Positions 38,367-47,708 of a stretch of 64,000 nt of DNA are shown here, piece after piece. Origin of the DNA: Campylobacter mucosalis (GTDB lineage: Bacteria > Campylobacterota > Campylobacteria > Campylobacterales > Campylobacteraceae); NCBI RefSeq assembly GCF_013372205.1, contig NZ_CP053831.1, forward strand, positions 1 through 64,000, in the 5' to 3' direction. The translations under genes and the position numbers were made by a program. Each line of letters starts with the position of its first letter. Position 1 is the first letter of the stretch. A model generated the notes under the pieces. That model was not told the DNA's origin. It worked only from the letters and a program-made list of their open reading frames with translations, and did not search any database.

Positions 38367-38448
38367 TTACTAAAAGTATTAGTAAAATGGCTTAAATTTA
38401 TAAAATAAGTATATTTTTATATTTTCTTAAAACTTCTCAAAGTATAAT
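38367..38448 (+). promoter_or_regulatory. Candidate promoter and operator for the AGCS symporter gene
   Basis: A perfect -10 TATAAT is at 38443-38448, about 32 bp before the start codon. Upstream at 38367-38385 is an inverted repeat TTACTAA, 5-nt spacer, TTAGTAA that could bind a regulator. The -10 is typical for Campylobacter; the operator is speculative. Confidence 0.5.
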
Positions 38449-38480
38449 CGCTCATCTATCTTACAAATTTAGGATCAAAA

Positions 38481-39887
38481 ATGGATTTTTTAACCGATAT
38501 CGTCAATACCATTAATGGCTTTCTTTGGGGACCATACTTTCTTATCGCTTTACTTTGTGGCACAGGTATTTACTTTACGATACGGCTTAGATTTGTTCAA
38601 ATTTTTAAATTTAAAATCGCATCTCATAGGCTTTTTGGTAGCTTTTCACTTCACGGCGAGGCAGCTGGAAAAGATGGTATGAGCTCATTTCAGGCGGTTG
38701 CGACATCGGTTGCGGCACAGGTTGGTACGGGCAACTTAGTTGGTGCTTCGACTGCTATTATTATGGGTGGGCCAGGTGCTATTTTTTGGATGTGGATTGC
38801 TGCATTTTTTGGTATGGCGACCAATTTTGCCGAAATATGTTTAGCTCAAATTTATAAAACAAAAGATGACAGCGGACACGTTATAGGTGGTCCTGCGTTT
38901 TATATCTCAAAAGGTCTTGGTGGGAAATTTGGCAAAATTTTAGCCACTTTTTTTGCTGTTGCTATTATTTTAGCTCTCGGTTTTATGGGAAATATGGTTC
39001 AGGCAAACTCAATAACAGGTGGCTTTGAGGGTGCATTTAACGTGCCAAAATGGTTTAGCGGAGCAGTTTTGGCGTTAATTTGCACGATTGTATTTATAGG
39101 TGGCGTAAAACGCATAACAAGAGTTGCTGAAAAAGTCGTGCCTATAATGGCTATCTGCTATGTTTTAGTCGGGCTTGTGATAATTGCTGTAAATTTTAAA
39201 GAGATACCAGGCGTTGTTGCTTTGATATTCAAAGCAGCATTTAACCACTCAGCCGCTTGGGGTGGTGCGACAGGTGCTACAATCGCTGCTGCGATGAGAT
39301 ACGGCATAGCTAGGGGGCTATTTTCAAATGAGGCAGGTATGGGCTCGACTCCACATGCACACGCCGCTGCAAAGACAAAACACCCAGTTGAGCAGGCGGT
39401 TTTGGGTGTAATGAGTGTTTTTATAGATACTTTTGTGGTTTTAAATATCACGGTTTTTGTTATCCTGACTTCTGGTGTGATCGAGTTTAGTGCGGTCGGT
39501 AAGCCTGTTTTTGAGGGTATTACGCTTGTTCAAGAGGCGTTTTCATCGCACCTTTTGGGTCACACTTTTGGCTACTCTTTTATTGCTGTGTGTCTATTTT
39601 TCTTTGCATTTACGACTATTGTTGGCTGGTATTATTTTGGTGAGATAAATGTTCGTTATCTTTTTGGTAAAAAGGGCATAAAGTATTTTCAAATTTTAGT
39701 TGTTGCGTTTGTGTTTTTGGGAAGTCTTTTAAAAGTAAAACTCGTTTGGGAGTTAGCAGATATGTTTAATGGACTTATGGTATTGCCAAATTTGATTGCT
39801 ATTTTGATTTTAAGCCCTATCGTGCTAAAACTTTTAAACGACTATGATAGTGGCAAGGCGTATGAGGCTAGTGATTATATAAAATAA
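38481..39887 (+). CDS. AGCS-family sodium:alanine/glycine symporter
   Basis: 468 residues with about ten to eleven membrane helices. Family segments: VATSVAAQVGTGNLVGASTAIIMGGPGAIFWMW, FGMATNFAEICLAQIYK, and GATIAAAMRYGIARGLFSNEAGMGSTPHAHAAA. The last of these is the conserved AGCS signature. It imports alanine, glycine or related amino acids with sodium. It follows dcuB with its own promoter and precedes the mqo-like gene by 23 bp. Confidence 0.92.
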   Translation: MDFLTDIVNTINGFLWGPYFLIALLCGTGIYFTIRLRFVQIFKFKIASHRLFGSFSLHGEAAGKDGMSSFQAVATSVAAQVGTGNLVGASTAIIMGGPGAIFWMWIAAFFGMATNFAEICLAQIYKTKDDSGHVIGGPAFYISKGLGGKFGKILATFFAVAIILALGFMGNMVQANSITGGFEGAFNVPKWFSGAVLALICTIVFIGGVKRITRVAEKVVPIMAICYVLVGLVIIAVNFKEIPGVVALIFKAAFNHSAAWGGATGATIAAAMRYGIARGLFSNEAGMGSTPHAHAAAKTKHPVEQAVLGVMSVFIDTFVVLNITVFVILTSGVIEFSAVGKPVFEGITLVQEAFSSHLLGHTFGYSFIAVCLFFFAFTTIVGWYYFGEINVRYLFGKKGIKYFQILVVAFVFLGSLLKVKLVWELADMFNGLMVLPNLIAILILSPIVLKLLNDYDSGKAYEASDYIK

Positions 39888-39910
39888 CAAAATTTTGTTT
39901 GGGGGAGTAG

Positions 39911-41257
39911 ATGCAACAAAAACATTTTGATGTAGTTATAGTTGGTGCTGGTATTACTGGGACGGCACTTTTTTATGAGTTGGCAGCTTTTAGCGATATT
40001 AAAAAAGTGGCGATTTTGGAAAAATACGAGGGCGTTGCTACATTAAATTCAAACGGAAAAGGCAACTCGCAGACCATTCATTTTGGCGACATAGAGACAA
40101 ACTACACGCTCCAAAAAGCACAAAAAGTCAGCAAAATAGCAAATATGCCTGTCAAATACGCTTTAAAATACGGCTACAATGAAAAATTTATGTTTTCTCA
40201 TCAAAAGATGACATTGGGCGTTGGTGAAGATGAGGTTTGTAAGTTAAAAGATAGGTATGAAATTTTTAAACAAACTTATCCGTATCTTGAGCTTTACGGC
40301 AAAGATGAGTTAAAACAGATAGAGCCAAATGTGGTTTTTGATGAGCGTGGAAATGAACGAAAAGAGGATATTATCGCCATTGGCACGACAAAGGGTCAAT
40401 ATACCACAATGGACTTTGGCGCGATGTCTGACTCTCTTGTGAAAAACGCAAAAGATCTTGGCGGAGATGGTTTTGAGCTTTACTTAAACTGCAATGTTCA
40501 GGAGATTAAAAAGATAGGCGATACGTTTTATCTAAAAACCAGCGATAATCAGTCCATAAGTGCAAGTTACGTTGTCGTCGACGCTGGGGCGCACTCGCTT
40601 TATTTGGCACATAAAATGGGCTATGGCTTAGAGCTTAGCACTCTGCCAGTGGCTGGTAGCTTTTATTTTACGAAAAAGCGTCTTTTAAACGGCAAGGTCT
40701 ATATGGTTCAAAATGACAAGCTACCATTTGCCGCACTTCACGGCGATCCTGATATTTTGATGGACGGTTGTACTCGCTTTGGACCAACGGCACTTGTGAT
40801 ACCAAAGCTAGAGCGATATCGTGGGCTTTCTAGCTTTTTTGACTTTTTTAGCACACTTAGACTAGATACTAGCATGTTTAAAATTTTAAAAGATCTGCTA
40901 TCTCAAGATGATATTAGAAATTATATGCTTAGAAATTTCTTGTTTGAGATACCTTTGCTTAATAAAAAAGAATTTGCAAAAGACGCAAAAAAGATAATCC
41001 CAAGCTTAAAAGAGAGCGATATCTACTATGCACACGGATTTGGTGGTGTAAGACCACAGGTGATAAATCATAACACTTGTAAACTAGAGCTCGGCGAGGG
41101 TAAGATTAAGACAGATGATGGCATTATTTTTAATATGACACCAAGTCCTGGTGCGACGAGTTGTTTTGAAAATGCACGTTGTGATCTTGTAGGCATTTGC
41201 GATTTTTTGGGTAAGACATTTGATGAAGAGAAATTTAAAGCGGAATTTATAGATTAG
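39911..41257 (+). CDS. mqo: Malate:quinone oxidoreductase-like FAD enzyme
   Basis: 448 residues. The N-terminal FAD-binding motif is VVIVGAGITGTALFYELA (GxGxxG). Further segments GNSQTIHFGDIETNYTLQKA and a C-terminal HGFGGVRPQVIN match the Mqo-like proteins annotated in Campylobacter (C. jejuni Cj0393c type). It would oxidise L-malate (or L-2-hydroxyacid) and pass electrons to menaquinone. The enzyme belongs to a divergent Mqo branch, so substrate is inferred. It shares a cluster with larA, dcuB and AGCS. The start follows GGGGGAG. Confidence 0.78.
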   Translation: MQQKHFDVVIVGAGITGTALFYELAAFSDIKKVAILEKYEGVATLNSNGKGNSQTIHFGDIETNYTLQKAQKVSKIANMPVKYALKYGYNEKFMFSHQKMTLGVGEDEVCKLKDRYEIFKQTYPYLELYGKDELKQIEPNVVFDERGNERKEDIIAIGTTKGQYTTMDFGAMSDSLVKNAKDLGGDGFELYLNCNVQEIKKIGDTFYLKTSDNQSISASYVVVDAGAHSLYLAHKMGYGLELSTLPVAGSFYFTKKRLLNGKVYMVQNDKLPFAALHGDPDILMDGCTRFGPTALVIPKLERYRGLSSFFDFFSTLRLDTSMFKILKDLLSQDDIRNYMLRNFLFEIPLLNKKEFAKDAKKIIPSLKESDIYYAHGFGGVRPQVINHNTCKLELGEGKIKTDDGIIFNMTPSPGATSCFENARCDLVGICDFLGKTFDEEKFKAEFID

Positions 41258-41265
41258 TAGCATTG

Positions 41266-41282
41266 CCCCGCTTTAGGCGGGG
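41266..41282. terminator. Hairpin between mqo-like and MCP genes
   Basis: CCCCGC, loop TTTAG, GCGGGG between convergent genes, T-rich on the plus-strand side. Confidence 0.7.
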
Positions 41283-41291
41283 GCTTTGTGT

Positions 41292-43256
41292 TTAGAATTT
41301 TTTCTTTCTTACATCTTCCGCGATTGTTTTAGCCATATTATCAACTTCGGCAGTTACTTCGTTTGTACGGTTTGCTACGCCAACGTTTGCACGAGTTAGG
41401 TTATCAATTTGAGCCACCGACTGATTTATCATACTTATACCGTCAGCTTGTTCTTTTATGCTCTCGCTCATTTCGTTGATTGACTGAGCTAGGACGTTTG
41501 TATTTGCCTCTATCTCGCCTAGGCTTTTTTGAGTGCGTTCGGCTAGTTTTCTAACCTCGTCAGCAACGACTGCAAAGCCACGTCCGTGCTCCCCAGCACG
41601 AGCCGCTTCAATGGCAGCATTTAGGGCAAGTAAATTTGTCTGATCAGCGATATCACGGATAATTGTGATGATATTTTTTATCTCATCACTTTGGCGGATT
41701 ACATCCTGAGTTTTTTGACTAACCGCGCTCATTGAGCTTGACATCTGCTCAACTGCGGCTGCACTTTCTTGAAGTGAACTAGCTTGAGAGTTTGCGCCGT
41801 CGGTTAGCTCTTTCATACTTTGGGCTAAAATTTGAGCCCTGTTTTCTAAAATTTCAGCTTGATTTAGGTTGGTATTAAGCATTTTTGAAACTTCACTTCC
41901 CATATTTTTAACGCCCAAAATCATATCCTTTAACTCACCCTCAATGCCATTTGGTAGCTCGATTGTCGCGGTAAAATCGTTTTTGGTGTATGAGTTTAGC
42001 ACATCTACGACATCTGTTAAATTCTTTGAGATTGAGTTAAAAAAGGTATTTAAAAGCTCTTTTAACTGAACAAGCGCTGGGTTGTTTGGGTCTGATGAAA
42101 TTTTAGCTCCCAAATTTCCTTTTATCATCAAATTTGCGACATTGTTTAGCTCTGAAATCATCGTGTTGTCAAGCTTGACACCCTGTGTGACCTTGTCGAT
42201 ATTTTTGTTGATATTATCGCTCATTTGCGAAAATTCATCGTTTGTGTAAATCTCTAGCCTTGAAGGCACTGGTGCTTCGTGCGTAACAAAGGCAAAGACC
42301 TCGTTTAGCTTATTTTGGATTATGCTAATTGGGCTGAGCGATTTTTTAAGCAAGAAAAAGACAAACAAACATAGCAACACTATAAAGACCACGGCGAGTG
42401 TCGCTTGTGTTTTTAAAATAGGCATTGTGTTTGTCGAAAATGTGTTTGCGTCAAGCACGGTTACAATAAGCCAACCTTGCTCGTTTGCTGGGATAATTTT
42501 TGCAAAAACGCTCTCGCTATTAGTATTTACGTAGGATATTAGCCCATTTTTGTCAAAATCTTTTTTGTTGTATTTTTCTACAAGCTGTTGCGTCGCAGGA
42601 AAGATTTTACCGATGTTTTCAGGATTTTCATGGATAAGAATTTTACCATCTTTATTCATAATGTAGGCGTAACCGTATTGAGTCTTGCCAATTTGTAAAA
42701 TTTTATCGCTTAGTTCTTTAACAAATGCATTTACGCCTATACCGCCTATGAACGAACCGTCCTTTGTGATAGGCGCTGAAAATGCCACAACTAGCTCGTT
42801 TTTGCTAACTGGCATGTATGGCTCGGTAAAAATCGGCTTATTTGCTGCTTTTACCTCCTTATACCAGTCGCGAGTTCGTGGGTCGTAGCCATCTTTTGGA
42901 GTTTGGTGTTTGCCACTTGAGCGATACATCGCCCCATCAGCTTCGTAACCTGCAAAAATGACATCTATAGTATCAGCCGACCACGCCTTTGCATTTTTTA
43001 AATTTTGCCCTACTGCGTAGCCATCTCTTTCTTGATTTGAGAGCGATTTTGCTACCTTTTTTGCCAAATTTAGACGCTCGTTAAAAAACGAATCTAGAGT
43101 GATTTTGACATCTTGAAGAATTTTATCTTGAGTTTGATTAACTAGCGCTACTACTTTGTCACCAGATGTGTAGTAGCTTGCCACCGAAATCGCTGAAAAC
43201 GACACGATGAGTGCAACTATTAGCATTATTGCTATCTTGTTTGTGATTGATCTCAT
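41292..43256 (-). CDS. Methyl-accepting chemotaxis protein with dCache sensor
   Basis: 654 residues. Membrane segment 1 lies at about 7-30. A periplasmic double-Cache (dCache_1) ligand-binding region follows (about 35-280; note [23 protein letters not shown] and [24 protein letters not shown]). Membrane segment 2 is at about 285-307. A HAMP-like linker leads to the signalling hairpin [39 protein letters not shown]. The dCache DxxxR-x-WY-type motif suggests amino-acid or organic-acid ligands in related receptors, but the ligand here is not known. It is next to transport genes for dicarboxylates and amino acids. Confidence 0.93.
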   Translation of the reverse strand: MRSITNKIAIMLIVALIVSFSAISVASYYTSGDKVVALVNQTQDKILQDVKITLDSFFNERLNLAKKVAKSLSNQERDGYAVGQNLKNAKAWSADTIDVIFAGYEADGAMYRSSGKHQTPKDGYDPRTRDWYKEVKAANKPIFTEPYMPVSKNELVVAFSAPITKDGSFIGGIGVNAFVKELSDKILQIGKTQYGYAYIMNKDGKILIHENPENIGKIFPATQQLVEKYNKKDFDKNGLISYVNTNSESVFAKIIPANEQGWLIVTVLDANTFSTNTMPILKTQATLAVVFIVLLCLFVFFLLKKSLSPISIIQNKLNEVFAFVTHEAPVPSRLEIYTNDEFSQMSDNINKNIDKVTQGVKLDNTMISELNNVANLMIKGNLGAKISSDPNNPALVQLKELLNTFFNSISKNLTDVVDVLNSYTKNDFTATIELPNGIEGELKDMILGVKNMGSEVSKMLNTNLNQAEILENRAQILAQSMKELTDGANSQASSLQESAAAVEQMSSSMSAVSQKTQDVIRQSDEIKNIITIIRDIADQTNLLALNAAIEAARAGEHGRGFAVVADEVRKLAERTQKSLGEIEANTNVLAQSINEMSESIKEQADGISMINQSVAQIDNLTRANVGVANRTNEVTAEVDNMAKTIAEDVRKKKF

Positions 43257-43359
43257 ATCGCCCCTTTGTAAATTTAAAGTAAAGTATTGTAATTATAAAA
43301 TTTTATTTACAAAAAAGAGTTGATTTAAAATAACATTCTTATTAATATTTTACAAAATG

Positions 43360-44532
43360 TTACTTTTTTATTTTCTCCACCCACTCATCAAGCGTTTTTT
43401 CAAAGCCGATACGTTTGCTCTCATAAAATTTGAGCGGTTTTTCTAGATATTTTTGCTCTATCCAACCGCCAAAATCGTGCGGATATTTGTAGAATTTTTT
43501 ATCAGGCGAATTGTTGATTAGATATTTTGGAATTTCAAGCTTTGGCTCGGTTTTAACGTAATTTATCGCCTTATTTATCGCCAAGTAAGATGAGTTTGAT
43601 TTTGGGCTACTAGCTAGATAAACCACGCATTGAGATAGGATGATTTTGGCTTCTGGAAAGCCTATTTTGCTAACTGCTATTAGTGTATTTGTCGCTAAAT
43701 TTAGTGCATTTGGGTTTGCGTTGCCGATGTCTTCACTTGCAAAAATCACAAGCCTTCTAGCGATAAAATCAGCACTCTCTCCTGCGTTAATAAGTCTTGC
43801 AAGATAGTAAAGAGATGCATCAATATCACTACCACGTAAGCTTTTAATGAGTGCTGATGCTAATTCATAGTGTGTATCATCGCTACTTACGCCTTCACTT
43901 ACGGCATTTGCCCTTAAAATTTTTAGATTTTGTAGGGTTACATTTGTATCAATTGTGAGTGCAAATTCAAGCAAATTTAAAAAACTCCTAGCGTCTCCAC
44001 CGCTACTTTTAAAAAGATACTCTTTTGCGTCATTCTCAATGCTAAAATTCACATTTTTTTGCACGTTTAAGAGCAGTTTTTCAAAATCGGCGGAATTTAA
44101 CGGCTTAAATTCAAAGAGCATTGACCTGCTTCTAATGCCTGAACTTAGCGTGAAAAATGGATTTTCAGTGCTAGCTCCAATGATTATTGCAGCGTAGTTT
44201 TCCATTGGCACAAGCAGTGCTTCTTGTTGTGTTTTGCTAAGGCGATGAATCTCATCAATGAAAAAAAGTGGCTTATTTAGGGCATTTTTGTAGTTGTTTA
44301 GGATTTTTCTAAACTCATCAACCTTTAAATTTCCGCCGTCAAACTCGTAAAAATCATAGCTCATCGCCCTAGCCACCGCACGTGCAAAGCTCGTTTTACC
44401 GCACCCAGCAAGCCCGTAAAATATGCTGTGTGGGATCTTCTCATTTGCGATGAATTTTTTAAAAACAGCGACAATTTCGCTTTGACCGCAAATCTCATCA
44501 AGTGTTTTTGGACGAAAATTTAGAGCGAACAT
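43360..44532 (-). CDS. rarA: Replication-associated recombination protein RarA/MgsA
   Basis: AAA+ ATPase related to clamp loaders, acting at stalled forks. 390 residues. It starts LNFRPKTLDEICGQSEIV and has Walker A GLAGCGKTS, Walker B LFFIDEIHR and sensor 1 IIGASTENPFF. The C-terminal MgsA region (PNALNLATNTLIAVSKIGFPEAKIILSQ) is complete. Its ATG directly follows the stop of the putative nuclease gene (TGAATG), so it is the third gene of a tight set with the ATPase/nuclease pair. Confidence 0.94.
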   Translation of the reverse strand: MFALNFRPKTLDEICGQSEIVAVFKKFIANEKIPHSIFYGLAGCGKTSFARAVARAMSYDFYEFDGGNLKVDEFRKILNNYKNALNKPLFFIDEIHRLSKTQQEALLVPMENYAAIIIGASTENPFFTLSSGIRSRSMLFEFKPLNSADFEKLLLNVQKNVNFSIENDAKEYLFKSSGGDARSFLNLLEFALTIDTNVTLQNLKILRANAVSEGVSSDDTHYELASALIKSLRGSDIDASLYYLARLINAGESADFIARRLVIFASEDIGNANPNALNLATNTLIAVSKIGFPEAKIILSQCVVYLASSPKSNSSYLAINKAINYVKTEPKLEIPKYLINNSPDKKFYKYPHDFGGWIEQKYLEKPLKFYESKRIGFEKTLDEWVEKIKK

Positions 44533-45126
44533 TCATACTTCTTGCAAAAATTTTATCAGCTCACAACAACTAACTAATTTGGGTTTTTCAGCAAGAGAAT
44601 TATCTGAAATATTTTCAACTTTTTCGTTAAGAATTCTGTGTATTGCTACATCATCACTAGAAGTGTGGGATAAAAAAATAAGCGTCATATTTAATGTTTC
44701 AAGCGGATTGTCATTAATGTTTAAGTCGGTTGCTATAAAATATCTTTTTTTAGATTTAGCCAAATCAATGCTATTTTCGTTTGAGATACTATTTAAAATG
44801 CGGTTGCTATCTTTTAGTTTTTTTTCAAAATCAAACTTTCCTATTTGATTATTTATTACTTCTTTATTTAATGGAGTATTATATTTTTTAAAGTTCTCAA
44901 ATCCTTTCATCTCTATAAAGTCAATTCGATTATGGCTAACATCTAAACAATCACAAGAAGCCATAGATGGTTTTTTATTTTGTTTGCAGTATATATCTTT
45001 AACCTCATCAAAATCGATTATTTTATAATCTAGTTCTTTGCAGCAGCTATTTTTTAGATTTCCTATGGCTTTAGTCTTGATATTATAAGGCGTTGTTTGC
45101 AAAACATTTAATAATCTATTGAGCAT
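44533..45126 (-). CDS. Putative PD-(D/E)xK-type nuclease, ATPase partner
   Basis: 197 residues, no recognised family. The segment SCDCLDVSHNRIDFIEMKG has the spacing of a PD-(D/E)xK nuclease core: D59, then E72-x-K74 on the next strand. The C-terminal part reads LIFLSHTSSDDVAIHRILNEK. It starts 3 bp after the AAA-ATPase stop and ends against rarA. The pairing of a Walker ATPase with a small nuclease-like protein is typical of anti-phage systems. Function is inference; the nuclease call rests on a short motif. Confidence 0.5.
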   Translation of the reverse strand: MLNRLLNVLQTTPYNIKTKAIGNLKNSCCKELDYKIIDFDEVKDIYCKQNKKPSMASCDCLDVSHNRIDFIEMKGFENFKKYNTPLNKEVINNQIGKFDFEKKLKDSNRILNSISNENSIDLAKSKKRYFIATDLNINDNPLETLNMTLIFLSHTSSDDVAIHRILNEKVENISDNSLAEKPKLVSCCELIKFLQEV

Positions 45127-45129
45127 ATA

Positions 45130-46182
45130 CTACCCCCAAGTAATATCTTGCAACGGTTTGGCTAGTCTAATAAAAATATCATTTAAATTTTCTGTTTTGT
45201 CGATAATTTCACTTTGCCAATCGTTTTTTAAAGTTTGTGCCAAGTAAAATTTGGTTTTATTTTTAACAATTTTATTTTCATTACTGTATTTATTAATAGC
45301 TTGAAGCATATATGGACTGTGAGTATTTACAAGAATACAAACACCGGTTCTAGCAAGCTCAACTAAAATTTGTGCATATTTTAGCTGCCATTCTGGGTGA
45401 AGATGATTTTCTGGTTCGTCGATTATTAAAAGATTTTTTTTTGTAAGATAACCATTGTTATTTATGAGTTGAAGCACACCAAAGGATTTTATGCCAAATG
45501 CTGTATTAGAAATTTCGATATTAAAAATGCCATTCTTTACGTTTTTTTCAAAACTTAATTTATCATAATTCTTTTTTATTTCTCCTCCAATTATTTTTTT
45601 AATCTGACCAGCAAGATTACTGGATTTACCAGAATTAGGAAAAGGGTTGTCTTGATATATTTTATTATGCAAATCCCAAAGTGTAACGGGATAAGAAAAG
45701 CCAAAATCTAATTTCATTTTTTTTCTTTGATTGCTAAAAATATCGTATGTGTCCATATTGTTTTTTATGCTTAAAATCTTTACAAAAAAACTACTTAAAT
45801 CAAAGACAATTGGAGTATGTATAAATGTTGCATCAGTAAAAGGTATATTATTTACTTCCTTTAATGAATTTACAGTTATTCTATGTTTATTGTTATTATT
45901 TTTTATCCCTAGTTCTATTTTTGCAGTATTTTCAGAAAAACAAATCTTTCCAGTATCAAATGTGGCGTTACCATCAAAAGTAAGATTAAACCAAGTAGCC
46001 AATGTTCTGCCGATGTCAGGGTTTTTTTTACTTCTTATAATATTTAAGCTTTTTATGGTTGCAAACAGCACTTTTCCGATTGTGCTTTTTCCAGTATCAT
46101 TACTTCCAGCAATAACTGTTATACCATTTATTTCTATATTAGACTGCCTGATCATGCCAATATTTTCAACTAATATATTCAA
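45130..46182 (-). CDS. AAA-family (OLD/ABC-like) ATPase, candidate defence protein
   Basis: 350 residues. Walker A GSNDTGKST is at residues 26-34. A signature-like helix KSFGVLQLI is followed by Walker B LLIDEPENHLHPEWQ and the switch histidine NTHSPYML. This is the AAA_15/AAA_21 architecture found in OLD, Septu, PARIS and similar defence ATPases. It has no fused nuclease domain; the next gene probably supplies it. The gene begins just after a 314-bp gene-free stretch, as if inserted upstream of rarA. Low G+C like its surroundings. Confidence 0.75.
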   Translation of the reverse strand: MNILVENIGMIRQSNIEINGITVIAGSNDTGKSTIGKVLFATIKSLNIIRSKKNPDIGRTLATWFNLTFDGNATFDTGKICFSENTAKIELGIKNNNNKHRITVNSLKEVNNIPFTDATFIHTPIVFDLSSFFVKILSIKNNMDTYDIFSNQRKKMKLDFGFSYPVTLWDLHNKIYQDNPFPNSGKSSNLAGQIKKIIGGEIKKNYDKLSFEKNVKNGIFNIEISNTAFGIKSFGVLQLINNNGYLTKKNLLIIDEPENHLHPEWQLKYAQILVELARTGVCILVNTHSPYMLQAINKYSNENKIVKNKTKFYLAQTLKNDWQSEIIDKTENLNDIFIRLAKPLQDITWG

Positions 46183-46496
46183 TTTTTTTCCTTAATTTTA
46201 TCTATACTTTAATTCGAAATTATATCTAAAAAATACACTTTTAAATTACTTATAGCCTTATCTAATCTTTGAGAGCGAACATTTAAAGCCTTTTTTAGGG
46301 CGATTATATCAAATTTGCCTAATTATCAAGTTTAGTTTTTCTACGTTTTGCCTGTTTTGTTACAGGGTAAAAACGCAGTTTGGTTTAATGGTAAAAGTAT
46401 AGGCTACTTTACGGCTAGTAGTTATCTAGAAATTTTAGAGATTTAAGTGGATGCTGATTTTAGTAGTTGGACTTTTAGTAATTAGCCTTTGTAGGA
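46183..46496. other. Gene-poor gap with possible gene remnant
   Basis: Gap between the ATPase gene and the GNAT gene. On the plus strand, 46336-46446 holds 36 open codons without a start (GKNAVWFNGKSIGYFTASS visible). It looks like the 3' end of a lost gene. Nothing else is recognised. Confidence 0.45.
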
Positions 46497-46958
46497 TTAA
46501 ATCCGCTTTATCTCATCTTTTGTCATTCTAAATTTTATCCAGCCGTTTTGGCGTTTTGCACCGAGATTTTCATAAAATTTAATGCTTGGCTCATTCCAGT
46601 CAAGACACTCCCATTCAAGTCGCCCAAGCCCTTCATCACGGCAAATTTTAGCTAACTCTTTGATGAAATTTAGCCCTATGCCACGCCCACGAAACTCCTT
46701 TTTGATATACAAATCTTCAAGGTAAATTCCAGAACGCCCTAAAAACGTTGAAAACGAATAGAAAAATAGTGCGTAACCTACGATATTTTCATCATTAAGG
46801 GCAACTAAAACGTGAGCCAATTCACGCTTAAAAATATGTGAAATAAAGACATTTTCATCAATATCCACCGCCTCGCTTAAATTCTCATACTCCGCTAGCT
46901 CTTTAATCAGAGCGATTATCGCCTTTGCGTCATCAATTGTCGCTTTTCGTATCTGCAT
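46497..46958 (-). CDS. GNAT-family N-acetyltransferase
   Basis: 153 residues. The acetyl-CoA-binding motif EFRGRGIGLNFIKELAKI (R-G-x-G-I/G) is intact. The segment LEWECLDWNEPSIKFYENLGA resembles diamine/thialysine acetyltransferases of the SAT2 type. Substrate unknown. Single gene, divergent from the formyltransferase gene. Confidence 0.85.
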   Translation of the reverse strand: MQIRKATIDDAKAIIALIKELAEYENLSEAVDIDENVFISHIFKRELAHVLVALNDENIVGYALFFYSFSTFLGRSGIYLEDLYIKKEFRGRGIGLNFIKELAKICRDEGLGRLEWECLDWNEPSIKFYENLGAKRQNGWIKFRMTKDEIKRI

Positions 46959-47024
46959 TTTTGCTCCTTTTTTGCCCTATTTTAGCAAATTTGGTATAAA
47001 ATAGCCAAAAACAAGGGAGTAAGA

Positions 47025-47630
47025 ATGAAATTTAGCATAAATGGGGGGGGGTGTAAGCGAATTTTATTCTTAGGATATGCGCAAAATCGCCTTATTGATT
47101 TTTTAGTAGATGATGGATTTTGCGTTTATCAAAGCGATGAAAAGCTCGTATTTAGCGAGATTGAGAGCCTGAAATTTTCATATCTAGTAAGCTATGGCTA
47201 CCGATTTATGATTAAGCCTGAAATTTTAAGCTTGTTTGATAAATCCGCCGTTAATCTACACATCTCGCTTTTGCCGTTTAATCGTGGTAGTGACCCCAAT
47301 TTTTGGAGCTTTGTTGATGATACGCCAAAAGGTGTGAGCGTTCATTTTTTAGACGCCACGCTTGATACTGGCGATATTATCGCACAAAAAGAGCTGGAAT
47401 TTGAGCCTAAAAATGAGAGTTTTTCTAGCACTTACGCTGTTTTAAAGGATGAGATTGAACTGCTTTTTATGAAAATTTGGAGTGAAATTCGTGATTTTAA
47501 AACCACACCAAAACCACAAACCGGGTTTGGCTCGTATCACAAAACAGCTGATAAAGAGCCATATTTGGGGCTTTTAACAAGCGGCTGGGATACGAACATT
47601 GATGAATTTTTAAAAAATATTAAGAGCTAA
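47025..47630 (+). CDS. Phase-variable formyltransferase
   Basis: 201 residues of the formyl-THF-dependent formyltransferase fold. The catalytic triad is visible: N78 and H80 in VNLHISLLPFNRG, and D114 in DATLDTGDII. The closest pattern is sugar N-formyltransferases that decorate surface glycans, not Met-tRNA formyltransferase (about 300 residues). A G9 tract at 47043-47051 lies within codons 7-9. With nine Gs the frame is open; with eight or ten Gs a stop follows within about ten codons. Expression is thus probably phase-variable and ON in this sequence. It stands alone, away from any glycan locus in this window. Confidence 0.8.
   Translation: MKFSINGGGCKRILFLGYAQNRLIDFLVDDGFCVYQSDEKLVFSEIESLKFSYLVSYGYRFMIKPEILSLFDKSAVNLHISLLPFNRGSDPNFWSFVDDTPKGVSVHFLDATLDTGDIIAQKELEFEPKNESFSSTYAVLKDEIELLFMKIWSEIRDFKTTPKPQTGFGSYHKTADKEPYLGLLTSGWDTNIDEFLKNIKS
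47043..47051 (+). repeat. Homopolymeric G9 tract (phase-variation switch)
   Basis: Nine consecutive G residues inside the 5' end of the formyltransferase gene. Long G tracts are the usual slipped-strand contingency elements in Campylobacter. It is the only G tract of this length seen in the window. Confidence 0.92.
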
Positions 47631-47708
47631 ATTTAAATAAGAAATTTTTTAGATTTTTTATAGACGTTTTTGTAAAATTATTAAAATTTTTATCAAAAAG
47701 GTAGAGGC

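Noticed and set aside
45731-46195. 154-codon plus-strand frame opposite the AAA ATPase
   Set aside because: Antisense to an ATPase with clear Walker motifs; no start signal or domain.
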